From positions 1 to 17,392 of the forward strand of contig JADFWK010000051.1 in the NCBI GenBank assembly GCA_015223015.1: a DNA stretch of 17,392 nucleotides, given 5' to 3'. Positions within the stretch are counted from its first letter, which is position 1. Every line of letters starts with the position of its first letter. Positions 13,717 to 17,392 of this stretch are shown in pieces. The notes under the pieces are model-generated. The model saw only the letters and a program-made list of their open reading frames with translations. It did not search any database and was not told the origin of the DNA. Position numbers and translations under genes: made by a program. Source of the DNA: Pseudomonadota bacterium (GTDB lineage Bacteria > Desulfobacterota > DSM-4660 > Desulfatiglandales > B25-G16).

Positions 13717-15531
13717 ATGTTTGACAAGATTTTTGGTCATGATATTGCTCACTATATTAGGGGGTACCCTGTCCTGCTAGTGGTAGCAGTTGTCCTGGGT
13801 GCTCTATCAGCCCTGTTTGTCGTCGTACCTGCGTACCTGCTTCAACCGCTCGTTGATGACGGAATGAAAACCGCAAGTGAGCCTGTCGAATGGACGATTC
13901 CCTGGTTACAACTCAGCTTTCCCTTCTCAATCAAAAAAACGGATCTGACCCTAATAGCAGGGATTACCCCCAATCACTTGCTCATACTTCTTGGTGGTAT
14001 TGCATTCCTTTCGGTGCTCTTTAAATCGATTACCATTTACTTCAGTGAACTTGCCGGAGCAGCCTTCTCAAACAGGGCCATTAGAACACTGCGGATTGAT
14101 CTGGCCAATAAGTTTATCTCCCTTCCATTAACATTTTATCACAAACGCAAGAGTGGCGAGCTTCTTGCGAGGGCTACAGCAGACCTGACCGTAATGCAGG
14201 GGTTTATAAGCAATATTACTATTGGCCTCGTGCAGCAACCCTTAACACTCTTGGTGTTCGTTGGGTATCTGCTTTTGATGAATTTCAAACTCACCCTGTT
14301 GATTTTCACTATTACGCCCATCATTGTCGTGCTGGTCAGGCTTTTTGGCCGTAAGGTCAAAAAACACTCTACCAGGGTCCAGGACGCCACAGCCGAGGTA
14401 ACATCAAGCTACCAGGAAATTATCTTGTTACTCAAGGTGATCAAGGGATTCTGCAGGGGAGAATATGAATCCGGTATGTTTACAAAGCATGCCAACAACC
14501 TCTACAATAAGGTTATGCACTGGAACAGGTGGCAGCTCGGTATTGGGCCCATGATGGATTCAACGGTATTCCTTGTCATCCCCGGCATCTTCATAATCGG
14601 AAAGATCTATTTCGATCATACCTTAGGAGAACTGGTGGCCATGCTTTATGCATTCGCCAAAGCCTACGCCCCTGTCAAAGAGTTGGCCAGAATAAATGTA
14701 AATTTGAAGACCCTTCAGGGTGCGACCAGAAGGGTCTTCGACATAATGCGCACCATCCCAGATATACGAGATAGACCTGAAGCCCAGAACATGCCGAGAT
14801 TACAAAATGCGGTGGAGTTTCTTCATGTGGATTTCTGTTACAAACCTGGGGAATCAGTCTTGAGTGATGTCTCCTTTAACGTTAAGGTAGGGGAGATGGT
14901 GGCCTTCGTCGGTTCCACCGGTGCAGGCAAGAGTACCCTCTTGGATCTCATTCCCCGTTTCTACGACGTATCCTCGGGGTCGATACGTATAGATGGGACG
15001 GATATCAGAGATGTAACGCTGGAGTCCCTAAGAGGTCAGATTGCCATTGTAAGCCAAGAGAGCCTCCTTTTTCACGATACGATAGCGAGTAATATCAATT
15101 ATGATGGAGGTCACTCTACACTGGAACAGATTCAGAATGCAGCTATCGTTGCACAAGCTCATAATTTTGTCATGGCCTTTCCTCATGGATATGAGACAGT
15201 TGTTGGTGATAGAGGAACACTGCTCTCTGGTGGACAGAGACAGCGAATTGCCATAGCCCGGGCTCTTCTTAAAGACCCAGCTATTCTGATTTTGGATGAG
15301 CCAGCCTCAGCCCTCGATCCAGAAAGCGAACATCTTGTCCAGGAGGCCATTGAGAACCTCCTTGGTCAAAGGACTATCTTTATTGTTTCTCACCGGCTGA
15401 ATACCATCAAAAGGGCCGATCGAATCTATGTGCTTGAGCATGGTGCCATTCTTGAGTCAGGAACACATAACGAACTCATGGCAAGAAATGGTAGATATAG
15501 AGACCTCTATAATATCCAATTTCAGCACTAA
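13717..15531 (+). CDS. MsbA-like ABC exporter (lipid A/multidrug type half-transporter)
   Basis: A 604-aa membrane-ATPase fusion: six transmembrane helices in about residues 15-330, then an ATPase domain with Walker A GSTGAGKST (399-407), the signature LSGGQRQRIAIARALL from 503, Walker B AILILDEP at about 522-529 and the switch His559 in SHRL. The first outer loop is long (about 45-85) with a Trp/Pro/Phe-rich stretch. MsbA homodimers flip lipid A-core from the inner to the outer leaflet. ATG 13717 lies 4 bases after the dehydrogenase stop; starts at 13699 (TTG) or 13702 (ATG) would overlap that gene and are also possible. Together with the GT9 and kinase-like genes it suggests an LPS function. 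Confidence 0.9.
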   Translation: MFDKIFGHDIAHYIRGYPVLLVVAVVLGALSALFVVVPAYLLQPLVDDGMKTASEPVEWTIPWLQLSFPFSIKKTDLTLIAGITPNHLLILLGGIAFLSVLFKSITIYFSELAGAAFSNRAIRTLRIDLANKFISLPLTFYHKRKSGELLARATADLTVMQGFISNITIGLVQQPLTLLVFVGYLLLMNFKLTLLIFTITPIIVVLVRLFGRKVKKHSTRVQDATAEVTSSYQEIILLLKVIKGFCRGEYESGMFTKHANNLYNKVMHWNRWQLGIGPMMDSTVFLVIPGIFIIGKIYFDHTLGELVAMLYAFAKAYAPVKELARINVNLKTLQGATRRVFDIMRTIPDIRDRPEAQNMPRLQNAVEFLHVDFCYKPGESVLSDVSFNVKVGEMVAFVGSTGAGKSTLLDLIPRFYDVSSGSIRIDGTDIRDVTLESLRGQIAIVSQESLLFHDTIASNINYDGGHSTLEQIQNAAIVAQAHNFVMAFPHGYETVVGDRGTLLSGGQRQRIAIARALLKDPAILILDEPASALDPESEHLVQEAIENLLGQRTIFIVSHRLNTIKRADRIYVLEHGAILESGTHNELMARNGRYRDLYNIQFQH

Positions 15532-15580
15532 TGCTCCATAGTGCCTGACAGCCTTTTGCAGGGTCCGAGGATTGGTATTT

Positions 15581-16273
15581 CTATCTCTCGCCCCTAAGAC
15601 CTTCCTTAATGCTCAGGTAAGTGTCCTTAATCCAGCGCGATACCTTCTCAACGACTGTTCTGTTGAAGTACTTCCTGTCTTCGTCGACCATATCTTCATA
15701 CTTGCCGTCATATTTCAACTTTACCCAGGCGTTGAAATCAAATTTACTTGAAAGGTTATAGAGATAGCGATTTAGAGGCGCAAAACCCGATTTCCTGATG
15801 ACAGCCACACCAAAATCGATAACGCAAGGCGTGTGTCCTTCTACGACTAGAAGATTGTCCTTTTTCTTGAGGTCAGTATGTGCAACACCAGCCTTGTGCA
15901 GCTCTTTGATCAAGTTCAAGAGGGCCTTGAAAAACACGTCACGATCGGTAATCCGAGCACTCCGGACTGGCACCCCGTCGATGAATTCGAGTACTAGGTA
16001 GCACCCATCGACAAGGCCGTAACAACGGGGTACGCCAGCTACTCCAGATAGTCTAGAGTAAACCCTGTACTCATTGCGCAACATGGCCCGGCGGAGGAGT
16101 CTGCCTAGTCCCCACCCCATAGGAGCCTTAATGATTAGACGCCGATCTTTGTCTTCATACAGATACACATAACCCTGATAACCGCGTCGAAAAATGTTCG
16201 ATCTGGTTTTAATGCTCCCCCTGACCCACTGAACGAGCTCTCTTTCAGTAAGGTTATCTATATCTCTCAACAT
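15581..16273 (-). CDS. protein-kinase-fold protein (LPS/Kdo-kinase or YrbL-like)
   Basis: A 230-aa kinase-like protein with all main catalytic landmarks: GYQGYVYLY as a glycine loop (31-39), Lys49 in LIIKAP, Glu68 in RNEYR, the catalytic loop AHTDLKKKDNLLV (131-143; Asp134, Asn140), and DFG at 153-155. This small bacterial form resembles lipopolysaccharide core kinases and YrbL-type proteins, which phosphorylate sugars or remain uncharacterised. ATG 16273 is chosen over a TTG at 16324, which would overlap the upstream gene. It follows the ICMT-like gene by 17 bases, in one transcript, and converges with the MsbA-like gene, so a role in envelope lipid modification is plausible. Confidence 0.8.
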   Translation of the reverse strand: MLRDIDNLTERELVQWVRGSIKTRSNIFRRGYQGYVYLYEDKDRRLIIKAPMGWGLGRLLRRAMLRNEYRVYSRLSGVAGVPRCYGLVDGCYLVLEFIDGVPVRSARITDRDVFFKALLNLIKELHKAGVAHTDLKKKDNLLVVEGHTPCVIDFGVAVIRKSGFAPLNRYLYNLSSKFDFNAWVKLKYDGKYEDMVDEDRKYFNRTVVEKVSRWIKDTYLSIKEGLRGER

Positions 16274-16290
16274 CGGTTCCACTGGGGGGT

Positions 16291-16863
16291 TCAATGTAGA
16301 CCCAAGGAAAGGAAGTACAGCCAAAACAGGAGAAACAGGGCAATAATGGGCTCGCCGTTATGCCGCAAGCTTTGCATGAATGACCACCTTCCCCTTTGTC
16401 CAGGCCGATAGGGGGTAAGGCGTGGAATGAGCGCCCGTGTTCTTTTGCGCCATTGCTCCCAGTCCTCTTTAAACATGCGATGAAGATTTTCATCTTCTTG
16501 GTGGATGGCATGAGGATAAAAAGCAAACAAGATAAATATAAACAAGGGGAGGCTCCACCATAAGCCGGAGGCAAGCGCAAAACCAAATCCCAACGTGACA
16601 TTGCCCACATAGGTAGGATGCCTGACATAGGCATAAGGCCCATCGGTGGCAAGGGCCTTGTTCTTTCTAATATGTCCTGAGGCCCACAGTCGCACTGCAA
16701 TACCCAGGAAAACCAGCACTCCACCAGGAAAAAACAACAGCTCCTTTGGTTCACCTGCAACACTGACCAGGATTACAAAGGAGATACCAATGAATTGGCG
16801 GAAGCGTTCCCGATGGTACCTAATATCGTGAAGGAATCGTTGCAACCCGAAAGCTATTGCCAT
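16291..16863 (-). CDS. isoprenylcysteine carboxyl methyltransferase (ICMT)-family membrane protein
   Basis: A 190-aa membrane protein. The SAM-binding signature GPYAYVRHPTYVGN is at 75-88 (Arg81-His82-Pro83), followed by two hydrophobic helices and the conserved acidic/aromatic end QEDENLHRMFKEDWEQWRKRT at 122-142. A further helix at about 172-188 extends past the usual family end. Bacterial ICMT-like proteins methylate unknown small or lipid substrates; the eukaryotic prenyl-protein substrate is not expected. AAGGGAAC lies before the ATG at 16863, behind a consensus promoter. It is the first gene of a two-gene operon with the kinase-like gene. Confidence 0.85.
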   Translation of the reverse strand: MAIAFGLQRFLHDIRYHRERFRQFIGISFVILVSVAGEPKELLFFPGGVLVFLGIAVRLWASGHIRKNKALATDGPYAYVRHPTYVGNVTLGFGFALASGLWWSLPLFIFILFAFYPHAIHQEDENLHRMFKEDWEQWRKRTRALIPRLTPYRPGQRGRWSFMQSLRHNGEPIIALFLLFWLYFLSLGLH

Positions 16864-17255
16864 TGATTTAGTTCCCTTGGACCAATTTTATGCGTACAAT
16901 TCTCCTGGTCTTGGCAGAGTTGTGACGCATATCGATTTACATGTTAGCCAGAAAAACTTCCTTTTCAGAAAGGGCAATATAGGATAGAGTCGACCGTGTG
17001 TCAAGTGGACCTTGTTCGAAGCATAATTTTTCAAACACCCTACTCTGTGTCTACTGCCGGGTAACAATATGCGGTCAAAAATAACGGGGAAAAACCGGCT
17101 AGTGTTTTGATTAGCAAAGGGAGTCTGTAAAATATTTTAAGGTATAGGCAAATTAACCGCTAATTTTGGTGTGAGGCCATAGAATACAATATGCCGGGCC
17201 AGCGGCTGGAAGGGTGCTTATTTTACACTAGGTCTTAACAGGCTGTTGCCTCTAG
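16864..17255. other. intergenic region, no gene seen
   Basis: No frame on either strand gives a convincing protein here. It holds the promoter of the ICMT-kinase operon at 16976-17004 and, downstream of the partial gene at the right edge, nothing I recognise as a terminator. Confidence 0.6.
16976..17004 (-). promoter_or_regulatory. consensus sigma-70 promoter for the ICMT-kinase operon
   Basis: The minus strand reads TTGACA (17004-16999), a 17-base spacer and TATATT (16981-16976), almost perfect consensus. The predicted start is near 16969, giving a leader of about 105 bases before ATG 16863. Confidence 0.75.
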
Positions 17256-17392
17256 TCAGTGTTCCAACAATTTAGCAGATTGACTTCTATAACCATACAT
17301 GTTCTTTAAAAAATAGGTGCATTCATCACAAAAGTTCAGGCCTCTACCATCGATAATTACTCTGACATACCCCCAATATCCAAACTTATTAA
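17256..17392 (-). CDS. 3' end of an unidentified gene leaving the right edge (partial)
   Basis: The minus-strand frame is open from the right edge to TGA 17258-17256, 44 residues with protein-like content: NKFGYWGYVRVIIDGRGLNF, CDECTYFLKN, then YGYRSQSAKLLEH. It has a CxxC pair and many aromatic residues, and it lies on the same strand as the ICMT-kinase operon. I cannot name a family. Confidence 0.6.
   Translation of the reverse strand, partial: NKFGYWGYVRVIIDGRGLNFCDECTYFLKNMYGYRSQSAKLLEH

Noticed and set aside
1..17392. Insertion sequences, tRNA or CRISPR
   Set aside because: No transposase domain, terminal repeats with target duplications, cloverleaf or regularly spaced repeats were recognised.

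Overview
The window is a piece of chromosome from a Gram-negative bacterium, most likely an anaerobe of the Desulfobacterota / syntrophic 'deltaproteobacterial' kind. This is inferred from gene content: a glutaconyl-CoA-decarboxylase-type carboxyltransferase, several acyl-CoA enzymes, and envelope genes that imply an LPS-bearing outer membrane (GT9 glycosyltransferase, MsbA-type flippase, sugar-kinase-like protein). I found no tRNA, rRNA or CRISPR array.

Layout. (1) 1-1878, plus strand: a possible gene tail, a CvpA-like membrane protein, a patch of degenerate repeats and an HMG-CoA-lyase-family enzyme. (2) About 1990-6140, minus strand: an accessory strip of toxin-antitoxin-like modules and decaying genes. 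It holds an unrecognised 138-aa protein with a second, broken copy 2.5 kb away, a DUF433/DUF5615 pair, a nucleotidyltransferase with a coupled 55-aa ORF, an MNT/HEPN pair placed directly against a truncated radC start, and a fragment resembling the N-terminus of a DNA methyltransferase. (3) 6455-10596, minus strand: a tight three-gene operon of crotonase-fold hydratase, GcdA-like carboxyltransferase and HMG-CoA-lyase-like enzyme, the order expected for interconverting an enoyl-CoA, its carboxylated form, the hydrated form and cleavage products. (4) 10597-10924: a divergent promoter region whose two consensus promoters lie over one near-perfect palindrome. (5) 10925-15531, plus strand: an XRE-cupin regulator, GT9 glycosyltransferase, short-chain-type acyl-CoA dehydrogenase and MsbA-like ABC exporter. 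(6) 15581-16863, minus strand: a kinase-fold protein and an isoprenylcysteine-methyltransferase-like membrane protein behind a consensus promoter, then a partial gene leaving the right edge.

How the genes may work together: the XRE-cupin protein probably controls the divergent acyl-CoA operon. The operon resembles the last steps of leucine/isovalerate-type breakdown (3-methylcrotonyl-CoA, 3-methylglutaconyl-CoA, HMG-CoA, acetyl-CoA plus acetoacetate) or a glutaconyl-CoA/crotonyl-CoA branch, but its lyase-like member lacks the lyase cysteine, so the real chemistry is open. Another HMGL-family enzyme at 904-1878 keeps that cysteine. The envelope genes flanking the dehydrogenase look like an independent lipid A/LPS function.
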